64,000 nt of DNA from Acinetobacter rudis (GTDB lineage: Bacteria; Pseudomonadota; Gammaproteobacteria; Pseudomonadales; Moraxellaceae), in the NCBI RefSeq assembly GCF_000829675.1, contig NZ_BBRX01000023.1, positions 51,403-115,402 on the forward strand, written 5' to 3'. The translations under genes were made by a program, and so were the position numbers. Shown here one piece after another: positions 8,793-18,836 of this stretch (its first letter is position 1; each line of letters starts with the position of its first letter). The notes beneath the pieces are model-generated. The model had not been told where the DNA came from and ran no database searches. It was given only the letters and a program-made list of their open reading frames with translations.

Positions 8793-9224
8793 TTAGGGAG
8801 AAGGTGAAGCAGAAATCGGCCGCTCACCCAGTACTTCGACCAAGCGTAATAAGTAACCATCAGGATCTTGAACCAGAAACTGTCGTTGACCATGTTCGAT
8901 ATGGTCCGCACGATACCAACGCTCTTCAGGCTCTGCAAATAAAGGCCAATTGGCTTGTGCCAAACGTGACAGTATAGGTGCTAAAGCTGTCACTTCCATT
9001 TGAAAATTAATCCCTCGTCCAAAAGGTACACTCAACTCAGCCGTCACCCATTGATCTTCCTGAACTTGCTCTAGCATAAACTGTACACCGGCTAAATCCA
9101 GATAGACAAACCCCTCTTCCACTCGCTCATAACTTAAATCAAACCCCAGATAATCGATCCAAAAACGTCGACTAGCAACCAGATCACTCACAATCAATTC
9201 AGGAACAAGTTTGTTATATTGCAT
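8793..9224 (-). CDS. VOC family protein (glyoxalase/bleomycin resistance-like)
   Basis: This 143-residue protein has paired beta-alpha-beta-beta-beta modules: PELIVSDLVASRRFWIDYLGFDL at the N-terminus and RADHIEHGQRQFLVQDPDGYLLRLVE at the C-terminus, the usual end of bleomycin-resistance-type VOC proteins. It may bind a small ligand or a metal; no substrate can be named. Its end is 20 bases from the recG stop, with a weak 7-pair hairpin at 8783-8804. Confidence 0.75.
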   Translation of the reverse strand: MQYNKLVPELIVSDLVASRRFWIDYLGFDLSYERVEEGFVYLDLAGVQFMLEQVQEDQWVTAELSVPFGRGINFQMEVTALAPILSRLAQANWPLFAEPEERWYRADHIEHGQRQFLVQDPDGYLLRLVEVLGERPISASPSP

Positions 9225-9269
9225 AATGATATTGCTCTTTAGCTCAGTAATTTAAGGCTATGTCATGGC

Positions 9270-10106
9270 TTAGGGCTGATCAGTACATAACTTGATATTG
9301 CGCTGTAATTCTTTGACCAGTTTTTGTGCATCAGAATCGCCCTGATCTGCCGCTTGCTGCAACCACTGTTGAGCTTTAGCTCGATTGGGACTAAAGCCAT
9401 TTTTGCCATAACAAGCATTTAGACCGAGGTTTAACTGGGCATCTTTATTTCCTTGTTTTGCAGCTGCCAGATACCATTGATTAGAAATTTCAGGATTTTT
9501 TTCTAGACCCATGCCATCTTGATACATCACACCAAGATTATACTTAGCTATAGCTTCACCATTTTCGGCAGCTTGCTTATACCAATAAAAGGCCTTTTGA
9601 TAATCCTGCTTGACCTCTCGCCCCTGATCATAAAGAAAACCGAGCTTTAGACGTGCATCATTGGAGCCCAATTCTGCAGATTTTTCTAGTAAGGAAATTG
9701 CTTTAGGAATGTCTTTACCACCCCCCATGCCTTCCTCATACAGATAGGCCAAAGCGCGCATTGCTTCACGTTCGCCTTGATCCACAGACTTTTGTAAGTA
9801 ATATCGAGCCTTAACATAATCCACAGCAGCACCTTGACCTTGCTGATACATCAGTCCAAGGTTCAATAAAGCTATCGCATCATCCTTTACTGCAGCCTTT
9901 TCAAACCACTTCAGTGCCTGCGTATAGTTCTGCTTTACACCATTACCCGTGTAATAACGTCCAGCTAAATCAAACTGTGCCGACAGACTGCCTTTACGTG
10001 CTTTATGCTGGAGTTCAACTACTTCCCAATCTGGAGCAGCGATACTGTATTGAGTCAATGTATATAAGCATATGATCACTAACGATTTAAATATTGTTCT
10101 CTGCAT
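9270..10106 (-). CDS. Secreted Sel1-repeat protein
   Basis: This 278-residue protein has a signal peptide (MQRTIFKSLV... with likely cleavage after A23-A24) followed by about six Sel1 repeats of some 36 residues. The recurring patterns are LGLMYQQGQG, LAYLYEEGMGG, LGFLYDQGREV and LGVMYQDGMGL. Such solenoids mediate protein contacts in the periplasm. It stands alone, divergent from comF, with about 240 bases between the genes. No partner is evident. Confidence 0.8.
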   Translation of the reverse strand: MQRTIFKSLVIICLYTLTQYSIAAPDWEVVELQHKARKGSLSAQFDLAGRYYTGNGVKQNYTQALKWFEKAAVKDDAIALLNLGLMYQQGQGAAVDYVKARYYLQKSVDQGEREAMRALAYLYEEGMGGGKDIPKAISLLEKSAELGSNDARLKLGFLYDQGREVKQDYQKAFYWYKQAAENGEAIAKYNLGVMYQDGMGLEKNPEISNQWYLAAAKQGNKDAQLNLGLNACYGKNGFSPNRAKAQQWLQQAADQGDSDAQKLVKELQRNIKLCTDQP

Positions 10107-10349
10107 ACTCTAGTTGTCTTGATCGATCTGGCATTCATAAGTAGATTATGGATATTAAACTAACAAACCTTTTTTTGCGCTGCATTTTTTTAAAGTTGCT
10201 TTTAACTCTTGGCATCAAAAATATTCCTTTAGTCTTATTTGACATAAACAGAACAGTTTTAGCGCTAGCAATAGCGCAGCATAATTTAAGTTTATTCGGC
10301 GCCTACCCATCAAACAAATCAAAAATAAAAAGACATTTGAGATATAAAA

Positions 10350-10991
10350 ATGCTCGCAAAATCTCTCAATCATCTCATCAGCAAATTTAAAGGGTTGATG
10401 CCTTGTCAACTTTGCGGACTAGACCCGCAACAAGCTCACTCTCTTTGCCATGACTGTTGGCATGACTTACCGTGGTTTAATCAATATATACAGCGACGAC
10501 ATTGTCGTATTTTAGCGGCGTGTTGTTATCGTTTTCCGATTGATCGTATTATTCATCAATACAAATATGAACAGCAGCTACACTATCAAACTGTATTGAA
10601 ACACTGTTTACTTCACTTGGCTTTGCCTCAAGTCGATGCAGTCGTTGCCATGCCTATTTCACGACAACGCTTAGTACAACGTGGCTACAATCAAATGCAA
10701 ATTATTGCTCAATCTATCGCAGCCCAACATCAGCTTGCACTGTGGCAACCGGTCATTCGAACAGCACAACATTCACAAAAAGGTTTATCCCGCCTAGAAC
10801 GATTGCAAGCAATCGACAAGCAGTTTCAAATTAAGGCCAGTGAATATCGACGCTATCAACGTGTACTGGTTTTAGATGATGTGGTGACCACCGGAAGTTC
10901 CTTTGCGGCCATGCAGCAGGCACTGCAACGCTTAGGCTGCACTCAAATTGAATTGGCCTGCATCGCTGTTGCGAGTCCTAAAATACGCTAA
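10350..10991 (+). CDS. comF: ComF family phosphoribosyltransferase-like protein
   Basis: This 213-residue protein has an N-terminal zinc-ribbon-like region (CQLCGLDP...CHDCW) followed by a type I phosphoribosyltransferase fold with the PRPP loop VLVLDDVVTTGSS near residue 175 and the family motif RGYNQMQIIAQ. ComF is needed for DNA uptake in naturally competent bacteria and interacts with helicase machinery. Acinetobacter species are often transformable, so a competence role is plausible. The stop codon lies inside the following hairpin. Confidence 0.88.
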   Translation: MLAKSLNHLISKFKGLMPCQLCGLDPQQAHSLCHDCWHDLPWFNQYIQRRHCRILAACCYRFPIDRIIHQYKYEQQLHYQTVLKHCLLHLALPQVDAVVAMPISRQRLVQRGYNQMQIIAQSIAAQHQLALWQPVIRTAQHSQKGLSRLERLQAIDKQFQIKASEYRRYQRVLVLDDVVTTGSSFAAMQQALQRLGCTQIELACIAVASPKIR

Positions 10992-11038
10992 GTCGATGTA
11001 CGGTTAAACCCTAAAGCTTTAACTGTACATCGACTTAG
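10988..11038. terminator. Long hairpin at the end of comF
   Basis: The arms 10988-11008 and 11018-11038 pair over 21 bases with a single G-U pair and a 9-base loop. The 5' arm contains the comF stop codon. It has no T-run, and it lies between convergent genes; probably a bidirectional terminator or an mRNA 3'-end stabiliser. Confidence 0.6.
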
Positions 11039-11064
11039 ACATCTATCCTTGGCATCAAAAGATG

Positions 11065-11463
11065 CTACACGGTCTGTGTGTGTTGACGATACCAAGGGAT
11101 TACGATCTGTTTGGTCAAGGGAGCTAAAGGAAGCTCTTGCTCATCTAAATCTATCCACTGCATTTCAGCAATTTCAGCGGCAATCTTTGGTGTGCCCATC
11201 AAACGGACTTGATAAAGATAACTGACTAGCAGATGATCGGCCTCATTGGCAGCTGGTGTTTCAAAGCGACCAATAAATTGTTCAATTTCAGCCTGCACTC
11301 CAATCTCTTCTGCAATCTCGCGCAGCATTGTTTGCTGCGAAGACTCGCCAAGCTCTAATTTGCCACCAACTTGCATAAAGTATTGTGTTTTATGTTTGCG
11401 CACCAAAAGTAATTGCCCAACAGCATTACTAATGACTGCTGCTGCAACAGTAATTGTCTTCAT
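11065..11463 (-). CDS. Nudix hydrolase
   Basis: This 132-residue protein has a Nudix box running from GGKLELGES through REIAEEIGV near residues 38-60, which coordinates the divalent metals that cleave nucleoside-diphosphate-X bonds. The start is taken at the ATG at 11463 (MKTITVAAAV), which shares one base with the stop codon of the LOG gene (TGATG), so the two are translationally coupled. A 14-residue upstream extension is out of character and was rejected. Substrate unknown. Confidence 0.85.
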   Translation of the reverse strand: MKTITVAAAVISNAVGQLLLVRKHKTQYFMQVGGKLELGESSQQTMLREIAEEIGVQAEIEQFIGRFETPAANEADHLLVSYLYQVRLMGTPKIAAEIAEMQWIDLDEQELPLAPLTKQIVIPWYRQHTQTV

Positions 11464-12059
11464 CAGTTCGCCGTCGAATATTGTGGGCGTTCTTGTTGTC
11501 CCCATTTTGGCTCAGGTGCAACAAAACGATCAAATGCAGATAAGATATCTTCTACGTGCTCAGCACAAATCAAATGATCTACAAACCGCTGTTTAGTAAA
11601 CTCTTTCTCAGCTGTCAGTTGAATGAAACGAATTAAATCATCATAAAAACCATCAACGTTTAAAAAAGCACATGGTTTTAAATGAATTCCAAGTTGTGCC
11701 CAAGTCCATTGCTCAAATATCTCTTCTAAAGTTCCTGCACCACCTGGCATAGCGATAAAACCATCAGATAGCTCAGACATTTTTGTTTTACGCTGATGCA
11801 TATCATCCACCACATAAAGTTCAGTCAAATCTGGATGAGCCAGCTCAGCATCTACCAAATGTTTGGGAATAACACCAATCACTTGACCACCAGCAGCTAA
11901 GGCACTATCAGCAACCACTCCCATCAAACCTGAACGACCACCACCATAAACTAAGGTTTTACCTTGCTTTGCGATCATTTCACCAGTTTGTCTTGCTTGT
12001 ACAGTAAACTCAGTTGCTGAACCAAAAGAAGAGCCGCAGTAAACTGCAATAGACTTCAT
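11463..12059 (-). CDS. LOG family nucleotide 5'-monophosphate phosphoribohydrolase
   Basis: This 198-residue Rossmann-like protein has LVYGGGRSGLMGVVAD and the LOG signature MPGGAGTLEE, plus the MHQRKTKM stretch before it. LOG enzymes release the base from (cytokinin) nucleoside monophosphates; in bacteria the physiological substrate is usually unknown and some members act on AMP. It is first in a two-gene operon with the Nudix hydrolase, which suggests nucleotide clean-up. Confidence 0.88.
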   Translation of the reverse strand: MKSIAVYCGSSFGSATEFTVQARQTGEMIAKQGKTLVYGGGRSGLMGVVADSALAAGGQVIGVIPKHLVDAELAHPDLTELYVVDDMHQRKTKMSELSDGFIAMPGGAGTLEEIFEQWTWAQLGIHLKPCAFLNVDGFYDDLIRFIQLTAEKEFTKQRFVDHLICAEHVEDILSAFDRFVAPEPKWGQQERPQYSTAN

Positions 12060-12214
12060 AAATCACTACCTTTTCGAGATGTTATGTTGAAAAATTATCA
12101 AGCATGCAAATTTTTTAATCATTTAACGATACAATTTGTGCTTTTAGGCAATTCCTTGTCTAAAATACACTCGTCCCATTAAGAACCAATACTGCGCTGG
12201 GGAGAGAAGCCACT

Positions 12215-13228
12215 ATGCTCGAAGCCTTTTATGCCACTGAACGCGGTAGTCTAGTAGATGCCACCATAAATGGCGGCTTTGACTTACACCCAGAATTAGT
12301 ATGGGTGGACTTAATTGCGCCTACACAAGAAGAACAACAATGGGTCTTAGATGCTTATCAACAAAATTTGCCAACGCTCAAATCCCTTGAAGATATTTCA
12401 TCCTCAGCACGTTTTTATCGTGATGATGATGGTATTTTGCATATCAGCACGTATTTTCTAACGAAAAATAAAAACTATCAAGTTGATACCGATAGTGAAG
12501 ACCATAGCAATATGTTAGCTACAGTGCAAACAGTTGCATTTATCTTACATAAGGATCGTTTGTTTACCTTAAGAGGTGAAAAACTTGTAGCCTTCCGTGC
12601 ATTTCGTGCCCGTACTCGACGCAATGATTATGATATGGATTATAAAGATCCTGTCTGGTTGCTTTTAGGTTTACTTGAAGCCAAATTAGATGAATTATCA
12701 GATATTTTAGAAGACATTCACAAAGATTTAGAAATCTACTCCACCGAAGTATTGAACAACCGTCATCGTGAGCAAATCTTAGACTTAGACGACATGATTA
12801 CCCGTTTAGCACAAAAAGAAGATATGTTAGGTAAAGCACAGCTCTGTCTGATCGATCTACGTCGGGTGCTCACCTTTTTATCTCGCCCACGTGCGCTGGG
12901 TAGTCATATCTATGATGCGGATATTCGAGAATTGAGTGAGGATGTACGCTCTTTAGTTGAACATGACGCTTTCTTATTTCAAAAAGTACGCTTCTTGCTC
13001 GACACCACCTCTGGATTTATTAATACCGAACAGAATGATACGATTCGTCGCTTCTCCATTTTACCGAGTATGTTAGCCCCGCCGATGCTGGTTGCCAGTA
13101 TCTATGGTATGAACACTGAGATTTTGCCTTTTGCCCATGGTGCAACCAGCTTTATGGTCGTCATCTCGATTTTGGTGATCTTTTTTGTTGGCCCTATTGT
13201 TTACTTTAGATGGAAAAAATGGATTTAA
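12215..13228 (+). CDS. corA: CorA family magnesium/divalent cation transporter
   Basis: This 337-residue protein has a long acidic and helical cytoplasmic N-terminal domain, then two C-terminal membrane helices. The first ends in the selectivity motif YGMN (G298-M299-N300), and the short loop after it (TEILPF) resembles the MPEL-type periplasmic loop. It forms pentameric Mg2+ (or Co2+/Ni2+) channels in the inner membrane. The ATG at 12215 follows GGGGAGAGAAG. Some relatives prefer zinc efflux (ZntB), so the ion is not certain. Confidence 0.9.
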   Translation: MLEAFYATERGSLVDATINGGFDLHPELVWVDLIAPTQEEQQWVLDAYQQNLPTLKSLEDISSSARFYRDDDGILHISTYFLTKNKNYQVDTDSEDHSNMLATVQTVAFILHKDRLFTLRGEKLVAFRAFRARTRRNDYDMDYKDPVWLLLGLLEAKLDELSDILEDIHKDLEIYSTEVLNNRHREQILDLDDMITRLAQKEDMLGKAQLCLIDLRRVLTFLSRPRALGSHIYDADIRELSEDVRSLVEHDAFLFQKVRFLLDTTSGFINTEQNDTIRRFSILPSMLAPPMLVASIYGMNTEILPFAHGATSFMVVISILVIFFVGPIVYFRWKKWI

Positions 13229-13340
13229 AACATTCATTTATAAAGATTTGACTGTTCAGTCACCCAGCGTTGTTTTTCGCCATTGTGAGCATAAAGTGCT
13301 TTGTTAACATGCATACGGATTCTTTTTAAAGTGATGTATC

Positions 13341-14423
13341 ATGTTCCAAATCTTGCAAAAATCCCCACCAGCTCTGGACATCCGTGCCGGTTCAACAGCA
13401 GCACGTCTCATTCAACAAAATGGTTTATACGCTGAACACGTTGATGTCATCCCTGGTGCTGCGGGCGGTCCTAAAGGCTTAGGGCTACAGGGCTTGGATC
13501 GTGCTATTTTCACAGATTTTTTACCCCAAAGTCCGCGCCGTCGTACTCTAATTGGTTCATCGATTGGCAGTTGGCGCTTTGCAAGTATATTGGCTTGGGG
13601 AGCGCAAGAAGGGACTGAACGTCTCGCTGAACTCTATACCCACCTAGATTTCCCAGTCAAAGCCAAACGTCAGGAAATCAGTCAAATTTGTGCGCAAATG
13701 CTGACTGACTTGCTTGCAGACCGTGCCGATCAACTCTTACAGCATCCAGATTATCATCTTACGGTAATTTCAGCCAAAGCCCGTCACCTCTTTCAAAGTG
13801 ATCAAAATCTTGCCCTGCTCACTTCAATTGCGGGAATTGTCGGTAGCAATGCTGTCGCACGTAAACATTGCCAACACTTTATGCAACGCGTTATTAGTCA
13901 GCCTGCACATGAGCAACAATTTAGGCTTACACCTGATGATTTTGAAACCCACTACCAGACACTCAATCATGACAATTTGCAAGCATGGTTAATGGCTTCT
14001 GCATCAATCCCTGGGGTTATGAATGCGGTCCGTCATATTCCTGGCGCACCAGCAGGCAGTTATCGCGATGGTGGGCTGATTGACTACCATCTCGATCTAG
14101 ACTTTCATAGCCAAGGCATTGTGCTCTATCCACACTTTAGCACTCAAATTGTGCCCGGTTGGTTCGATAAAATGTGGAAATCACGACAGGCCAACCCAAA
14201 TCACCATGCGCGCACATTATTACTTTCACCATCAGCTGAATATCTCAAACAATTACCACTTGGACGTCTACCAGACCGTAAAGACTTTACTCAAAAAGGG
14301 CTGACAAGGCAGAAACGTATTCAGTTATGGAAACAATGTATTGCTGAAAGCCAACGTATGGGTGATGAGTTTTTACAACTACAACATCAACAAAAATTTG
14401 CTGAACGGTTGCAAGCGCTTTAA
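13341..14423 (+). CDS. Patatin-like phospholipase family protein
   Basis: This 360-residue protein has the patatin oxyanion-hole-like stretch GAAGGPKGLGL near residues 34-44, the nucleophile elbow GSSIG with S74, and the catalytic Asp in YRDGG (D243). No signal peptide is seen, so it is cytoplasmic. Patatins are acyl hydrolases with a Ser-Asp dyad; the lipid substrate here is unknown. It stands alone between corA and hisIE, all in the same direction but with 100-base gaps. Confidence 0.82.
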   Translation: MFQILQKSPPALDIRAGSTAARLIQQNGLYAEHVDVIPGAAGGPKGLGLQGLDRAIFTDFLPQSPRRRTLIGSSIGSWRFASILAWGAQEGTERLAELYTHLDFPVKAKRQEISQICAQMLTDLLADRADQLLQHPDYHLTVISAKARHLFQSDQNLALLTSIAGIVGSNAVARKHCQHFMQRVISQPAHEQQFRLTPDDFETHYQTLNHDNLQAWLMASASIPGVMNAVRHIPGAPAGSYRDGGLIDYHLDLDFHSQGIVLYPHFSTQIVPGWFDKMWKSRQANPNHHARTLLLSPSAEYLKQLPLGRLPDRKDFTQKGLTRQKRIQLWKQCIAESQRMGDEFLQLQHQQKFAERLQAL

Positions 14424-14525
14424 GTTCCACGCAAAATTGGTTGGGTAAATACAACACTTTGCCTTACACTTGAACACTGGTGTAATCGGATACCGCTTTT
14501 TATCAATTTTTTTGGTGACATTTCT

Positions 14526-15308
14526 ATGAACAATCTGCAATGGCTTGATGAAGTAAAATTTAACTCACAAGGTTTAATCCCTGCAATTGCTCAAGAGCAT
14601 CATACTGGGCGAGTTCTGATGGTCGCTTGGATGAACCGTGAAGCATTACAGCTCACAGCTGAAAAAAATCAAGCGGTCTATTTTTCCCGTTCACGCTCGA
14701 AGCTATGGCATAAAGGTGAAGAATCTGGTCACTTCCAAACAGTTCATGAAATTCGTCTAGACTGTGATGCAGACGTAATCGTATTACAGGTTGAACAACA
14801 TGGTGGTATTGCCTGTCATACAGGTCGTCACTCATGTTTCTATCGCAAGCTCACCCCACAGGGTTGGGAGATTGTCGATGCTCAAATTAAAGATCCTGAA
14901 CAAATATATGCTGAGAAATCAACAAATCCCCATACGCTTGCAATGCAAAGCTCAACGACTAAAGCCGAAGCTGTTGAAGTTCTCGACTACTTAGGCAAAA
15001 TGATGAGCGAACGTAAGCAAGCTAATCCAGACTCATCTTATGTGGCCAAGCTTTATCACAAAGGCTTAAATAAAATCCTTGAAAAGGTCGGTGAAGAAAG
15101 CGTAGAACTCATTTTGGCGGCAAAAGAATACCAACATGAAAAAAATGCTGACCACAAAAATGATTTGATTTATGAAATCGCAGATCTTTGGTTCCACTGC
15201 ATTGTGATGATGGGTTATTTTGATCTTGAACCACAAATTATTTTAGACGAATTAGCACGTCGTCAAGGCCTCTCAGGTCTGATTGAAAAAGCTAACCGTA
15301 GCCACTAA
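14526..15308 (+). CDS. hisIE: Bifunctional phosphoribosyl-AMP cyclohydrolase / phosphoribosyl-ATP pyrophosphatase
   Basis: This 260-residue fusion does the second and third steps of histidine synthesis. The HisI half (residues 1-125) has [15 protein letters not shown] and the metal cysteines in LDCDADVI and [11 protein letters not shown]. The HisE half (residues 135-260) has the helical [18 protein letters not shown] and the EIADLWFH segment of MazG-like pyrophosphatases. It is separate from other his genes in this window. Confidence 0.95.
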   Translation: MNNLQWLDEVKFNSQGLIPAIAQEHHTGRVLMVAWMNREALQLTAEKNQAVYFSRSRSKLWHKGEESGHFQTVHEIRLDCDADVIVLQVEQHGGIACHTGRHSCFYRKLTPQGWEIVDAQIKDPEQIYAEKSTNPHTLAMQSSTTKAEAVEVLDYLGKMMSERKQANPDSSYVAKLYHKGLNKILEKVGEESVELILAAKEYQHEKNADHKNDLIYEIADLWFHCIVMMGYFDLEPQIILDELARRQGLSGLIEKANRSH

Positions 15309-15682
15309 ATTCAAGTTTTTCTCACCTCTGCTTAAAGTTATTCTTCAGAGGTGAGACTTCCCTAATGCAACGTTCTAGTTGCCATCGTTTCTGAGTATTC
15401 ACAGCGAGTTCTGTCTGACTTGAGTATCTGGTTAAGCAAAAGCCACAGCTTAATTTATAATTTAACGAATTGATTGTTTTATCATTCTAGATAAGAGCAC
15501 ACTCAATTAGCCATCGTCTGATAACGATGTGACATACAGCTTTAACGTGAATGACACGCCACAAGCTATTCCTCTACAAGATTTTCAAAAACCACGCCAA
15601 TTCGAGCTAAAAACTAACAGTGCCACACAGACGGTTCAAGCTAGATTGAGGCCTTGCTTCAGGTATAGGCTGCAACAGTATT
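15309..15682. other. Gene-poor gap between hisIE and the LysR gene
   Basis: The only clear element is the hisIE terminator hairpin at 15320-15356. A 66-residue frame starting with GTG at 15529 runs into the LysR gene but resembles nothing I know, overlaps the LysR start and has no good ribosome site, so I do not call it. The rest may hold the LysR promoter; no convincing -35/-10 pair was picked out. Confidence 0.5.
15320..15356 (+). terminator. Hairpin terminator after hisIE
   Basis: Arms 15320-15330 (TCTCACCTCTG) and 15346-15356 are perfect 11-base complements with a 15-base loop. It lies 12 bases after the hisIE stop. The T-run after it is weak. Confidence 0.6.
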
Positions 15683-16543
15683 ATGGCTTTAAAATTTTCC
15701 CAGCTCGCTATCTTCTGTGCTTTAGTTGAAGAAGGCACAATCTATGCTGCTGCCGAGAAGATGTACTGTGTACCATCTAATATTACTTCACGTATTAAAG
15801 ATTTAGAGCAAAGTTTAAATGTTGCCTTATTTTTTCGTGAACATCGTAAACTCAATATTACCCCCGAAGGTCGAGCATTTTATTTCAAGGCCAAGGCGAT
15901 TCTCGAACAAACTCGACAATGTCAAAATCTATTTCGCCAACCACACCCTATAGGGACATTAAAAATTGGTGGGTTGAGCACACTGTTCGAACACTATATT
16001 CAACCGCAAAGTCTCACTTTTTTGCAGCAACAAACAACTGCACAAATACATCTTCTTAGCGCCAGTACTGAGGACCTACTCAATAAATTACAAAATGCCG
16101 AAGTTGATCTCATCGTTATCGATCATCCCATCCAACAAAACACCTTAGTCTCGCAAAAAATCGCCACTGAAACATACTACTTCGTCAGTCGAACAGAACA
16201 GCTTATCGAGCCACAACAGCATGCTTACACTGATACTTTATTGAGCTGTCAGCAATCCAATCAACAACAAGCACTCCAACATGACTGGTTAGAACAACAA
16301 CACATTGAATATCAACGCCACTGTCAACTGCAGTGCTATGGTCATATTTTAGATGCCATACAACAGGGTGTAGGTTTTAGTATTATTCCGTCCACATATT
16401 TAATAGAAGCACGACGGCGTCAGCTCTATACGTCTGCAATCCCAGCATTGAGTCAAAATATTTCTATGTTATGGCAACCACACCATCCTTCAGCTTTACT
16501 TCATGCTTTTATCGAGTTATTTCAAATTGAAAAATCCCCCTGA
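15683..16543 (+). CDS. LysR family transcriptional regulator
   Basis: This 286-residue protein has an N-terminal winged helix-turn-helix (residues 4-62, with AAEKMYCVPSNITSRIKDLEQSL and FFREHRKLNITPEG) and a C-terminal substrate-binding domain from about residue 90. It is unusual in having no divergent target gene next to it: the upstream neighbour is hisIE in the same direction. The regulon cannot be inferred. Confidence 0.9.
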   Translation: MALKFSQLAIFCALVEEGTIYAAAEKMYCVPSNITSRIKDLEQSLNVALFFREHRKLNITPEGRAFYFKAKAILEQTRQCQNLFRQPHPIGTLKIGGLSTLFEHYIQPQSLTFLQQQTTAQIHLLSASTEDLLNKLQNAEVDLIVIDHPIQQNTLVSQKIATETYYFVSRTEQLIEPQQHAYTDTLLSCQQSNQQQALQHDWLEQQHIEYQRHCQLQCYGHILDAIQQGVGFSIIPSTYLIEARRRQLYTSAIPALSQNISMLWQPHHPSALLHAFIELFQIEKSP

Positions 16544-16568
16544 TGAACACTCAAACAGGGGGATTCTT
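16533..16568. terminator. Bidirectional terminator between LysR and phoX
   Basis: Arms 16533-16542 (AATCCCCCTG) and 16556-16565 pair perfectly, with a 13-base loop, an A-run before and T-rich sequence after. It overlaps the LysR stop codon and separates convergent genes. Confidence 0.8.
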
Positions 16569-16581
16569 TATTCTAAAAATA

Positions 16582-18579
16582 TTACTTAGTTGCTTTATGT
16601 TCAAGCGATGGTGCGATAGGTTCAGCAGTCAAATAACCCACTTCAGCCGCGAAACGATCATTAAAGTTTGAGCGGATGAGTGGATCAAGTTTATCTTGTA
16701 CCTTGTTATGTAAACCAGTCCAATCACCTGGATGCTGGAAGTTACTCATGATATAGGTCCAACCATTGATCGAGTCAACTGCATGTAAGCCTGTAGACTC
16801 TGCCCCTGCTGGACAAGACAATAAACGATCTAGTTTTTTACTGTCTACGTTATAAGCCCATAAGTAGTTATTGACGTGGTTACCACTGTCCTCACCAATA
16901 AATAGGGTACGCAATGTTTCAGAGAACTTTAAGTTGTCTGCGCTGGCAATTTTGTCTGGATGCGCCGTGTTACCAATATTCAGCGGATCAGTCTCAGCCG
17001 GAATATCTTGACCCATCAACAACATATTTGATTGATATGGAACCCACTCACTACGAATTGCTGAGTTTTTATCGTCAAATATGCCACCTTTTAGATCATG
17101 TGCCATGATCCCGCCTGCTTTAATGGTGTTAGCAAAAGCAACATTGTGCGCTTCAACCCACCCCTTACCATTTTTAACCATTGAATCTTGAATATTGGCC
17201 AAAGCAGAATAAGCAACTTTGTCTTTGATATTGACCGTTGTGCCTTCCATTTTGGTAAAGGCCATACTTGCACCTTTAAGTGCAGCATAACGATGAGTTT
17301 CTAAGAATGCTGCTGCTTTTTCCATACCCGGTTTTACTTTTACCCAGAGTTTGATTTTATTTAAAACAATCTCAGTAAAGCTGGCATCATTAGGATTAAC
17401 AGTCGTACTTTCCATGATGTCTTCAGGTTTAATACCATTTTTAACGAGGTCTTCAATCTCTTTACTTGTTGCATGACCTAAATGAATCCACTTCATTGTC
17501 GCAGTTGAAATTTCATCTAGTTTAGTCGTGTATTTCGCAACATACAGATTACCTGCTGATAAGTCTTTCTCTTTATCAGCAACAAACATGAATAGACCAC
17601 CATTGGTATAGTCATCACCCATCAATGCTGTACGTTGGTCTGGCATGACCTGAATGAGCTCGTGTGAAATACGTCCCATACAGTAGTGCTTGATAATACT
17701 GCCTGTACCATCTTTATTGACAATAACTTCTGGCATATGTCCATAGTTATATGGATTTGCTTTGTTCTCGTCACCGTATAGGTTTTTACTAAATGCCTTG
17801 AGTAACTTTAAACCTGTACCAATATCTTGGTCAAAAGCATCAGGCTCGTACTCTTCACTCGATAAATGAGTACCCCACGGCGATAGACTCGCACCACATG
17901 TAATCCATAGTCCATTGACCTTAGATGTATCAACGTTGTGGTATTTTACCAAGTCTAAATGACCGGTTTTAGGATCTTGATCTAAGCTTAAAATGGCGAT
18001 CGGTGATGGCAATTTACCATACATGTCATTGCCACCCTGATCACGCGTAGCATACTCAAACTGTACTACAGCAAAGACTGGATTACCTTTAACACCAGCA
18101 ACTTTCGCATCCTTCACTGTGAGCATTGAGCTACCGTCTGGACAGTCAGAGAAGAAATGACGCTCTTTACCTGCTACAGATTTATCAAAAATAGGTTGAT
18201 TACGAATATCAAAATAACCACCAGCGAGTACCTTAGCACCCTTATGGTCATTAACTAACTCACCTGTTTTAAAGAAGGTTTTATGTGCTAGTTCGAATTT
18301 AGTTGTACTATTATCATCCCAAGTCAAAGCCAGAGCAGATGTTACAGCAGTCATTGCCATTGCTTCAGGCTTTGCCAGTGTTGGTGCATCCATTGGAATA
18401 AAGTTTGCTGATTTTAATTTTGCAGGCTTAATTGGCGGTGCGACTACACTTGAGTCTTTATCATCACCACAGCCAGTTAGAGCTGCAGACGTTGCCATTA
18501 CCCCAAGTGGTAAAAAAGGAATACTGGCTAACCATTTAATCACTTCACGGCGCGTATGTTGGTTGGCTGGTTGAGTCAT
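16582..18579 (-). CDS. phoX: PhoX family phosphatase, Tat-exported putative lipoprotein
   Basis: This is a 665-residue DUF839/PhoX protein. The start is placed at the ATG at 18579 because that gives a proper Tat signal: THTRR-type twin arginines at residues 10-11, a hydrophobic stretch, then the lipobox-like LTGC with C37; a longer in-frame start adds 21 residues before it. Typical PhoX segments include FFSDCPDGSSMLTV, GASLSPWGTHLSSEEYEPD, LMGDDYTNGGLFMFVAD and FIGEDSGNHVNNYLWAY. PhoX enzymes are Ca/Fe-dependent alkaline phosphatases that release phosphate from organic esters outside the cytoplasm. No Pho box was identified. Confidence 0.85.
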   Translation of the reverse strand: MTQPANQHTRREVIKWLASIPFLPLGVMATSAALTGCGDDKDSSVVAPPIKPAKLKSANFIPMDAPTLAKPEAMAMTAVTSALALTWDDNSTTKFELAHKTFFKTGELVNDHKGAKVLAGGYFDIRNQPIFDKSVAGKERHFFSDCPDGSSMLTVKDAKVAGVKGNPVFAVVQFEYATRDQGGNDMYGKLPSPIAILSLDQDPKTGHLDLVKYHNVDTSKVNGLWITCGASLSPWGTHLSSEEYEPDAFDQDIGTGLKLLKAFSKNLYGDENKANPYNYGHMPEVIVNKDGTGSIIKHYCMGRISHELIQVMPDQRTALMGDDYTNGGLFMFVADKEKDLSAGNLYVAKYTTKLDEISTATMKWIHLGHATSKEIEDLVKNGIKPEDIMESTTVNPNDASFTEIVLNKIKLWVKVKPGMEKAAAFLETHRYAALKGASMAFTKMEGTTVNIKDKVAYSALANIQDSMVKNGKGWVEAHNVAFANTIKAGGIMAHDLKGGIFDDKNSAIRSEWVPYQSNMLLMGQDIPAETDPLNIGNTAHPDKIASADNLKFSETLRTLFIGEDSGNHVNNYLWAYNVDSKKLDRLLSCPAGAESTGLHAVDSINGWTYIMSNFQHPGDWTGLHNKVQDKLDPLIRSNFNDRFAAEVGYLTAEPIAPSLEHKATK

Positions 18580-18836
18580 AATTTTGCCTAACGGAAAGAA
18601 ATACTTAAAGATAGAATGCAATCTAAGAAATTTAGATGACATTTCAATTGCAGCAATCCTTCAATTTAAAGACAATTTCAGCGCATACTAAAATTTACTC
18701 TTTAAATCACAACTTATTTTCTCTCAATAACTTGCTTATATCTTGCCCATCGGGTTTCAGATAAAGACTTGCTCAGGCTTCAGCTTCTTTAGCCAATCTT
18801 TGCTATACTCGATGCGCCTATAACGACACCAATATC

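Noticed and set aside
10148..10390. 80-residue frame before comF
   Set aside because: It overlaps the comF start in another frame, its composition is not protein-like beyond the first hydrophobic part, and a competing frame exists on the other strand.
15529..15729. 66-residue frame between hisIE and the LysR gene
   Set aside because: GTG start, no ribosome site, overlaps the LysR start and looks like no known protein.
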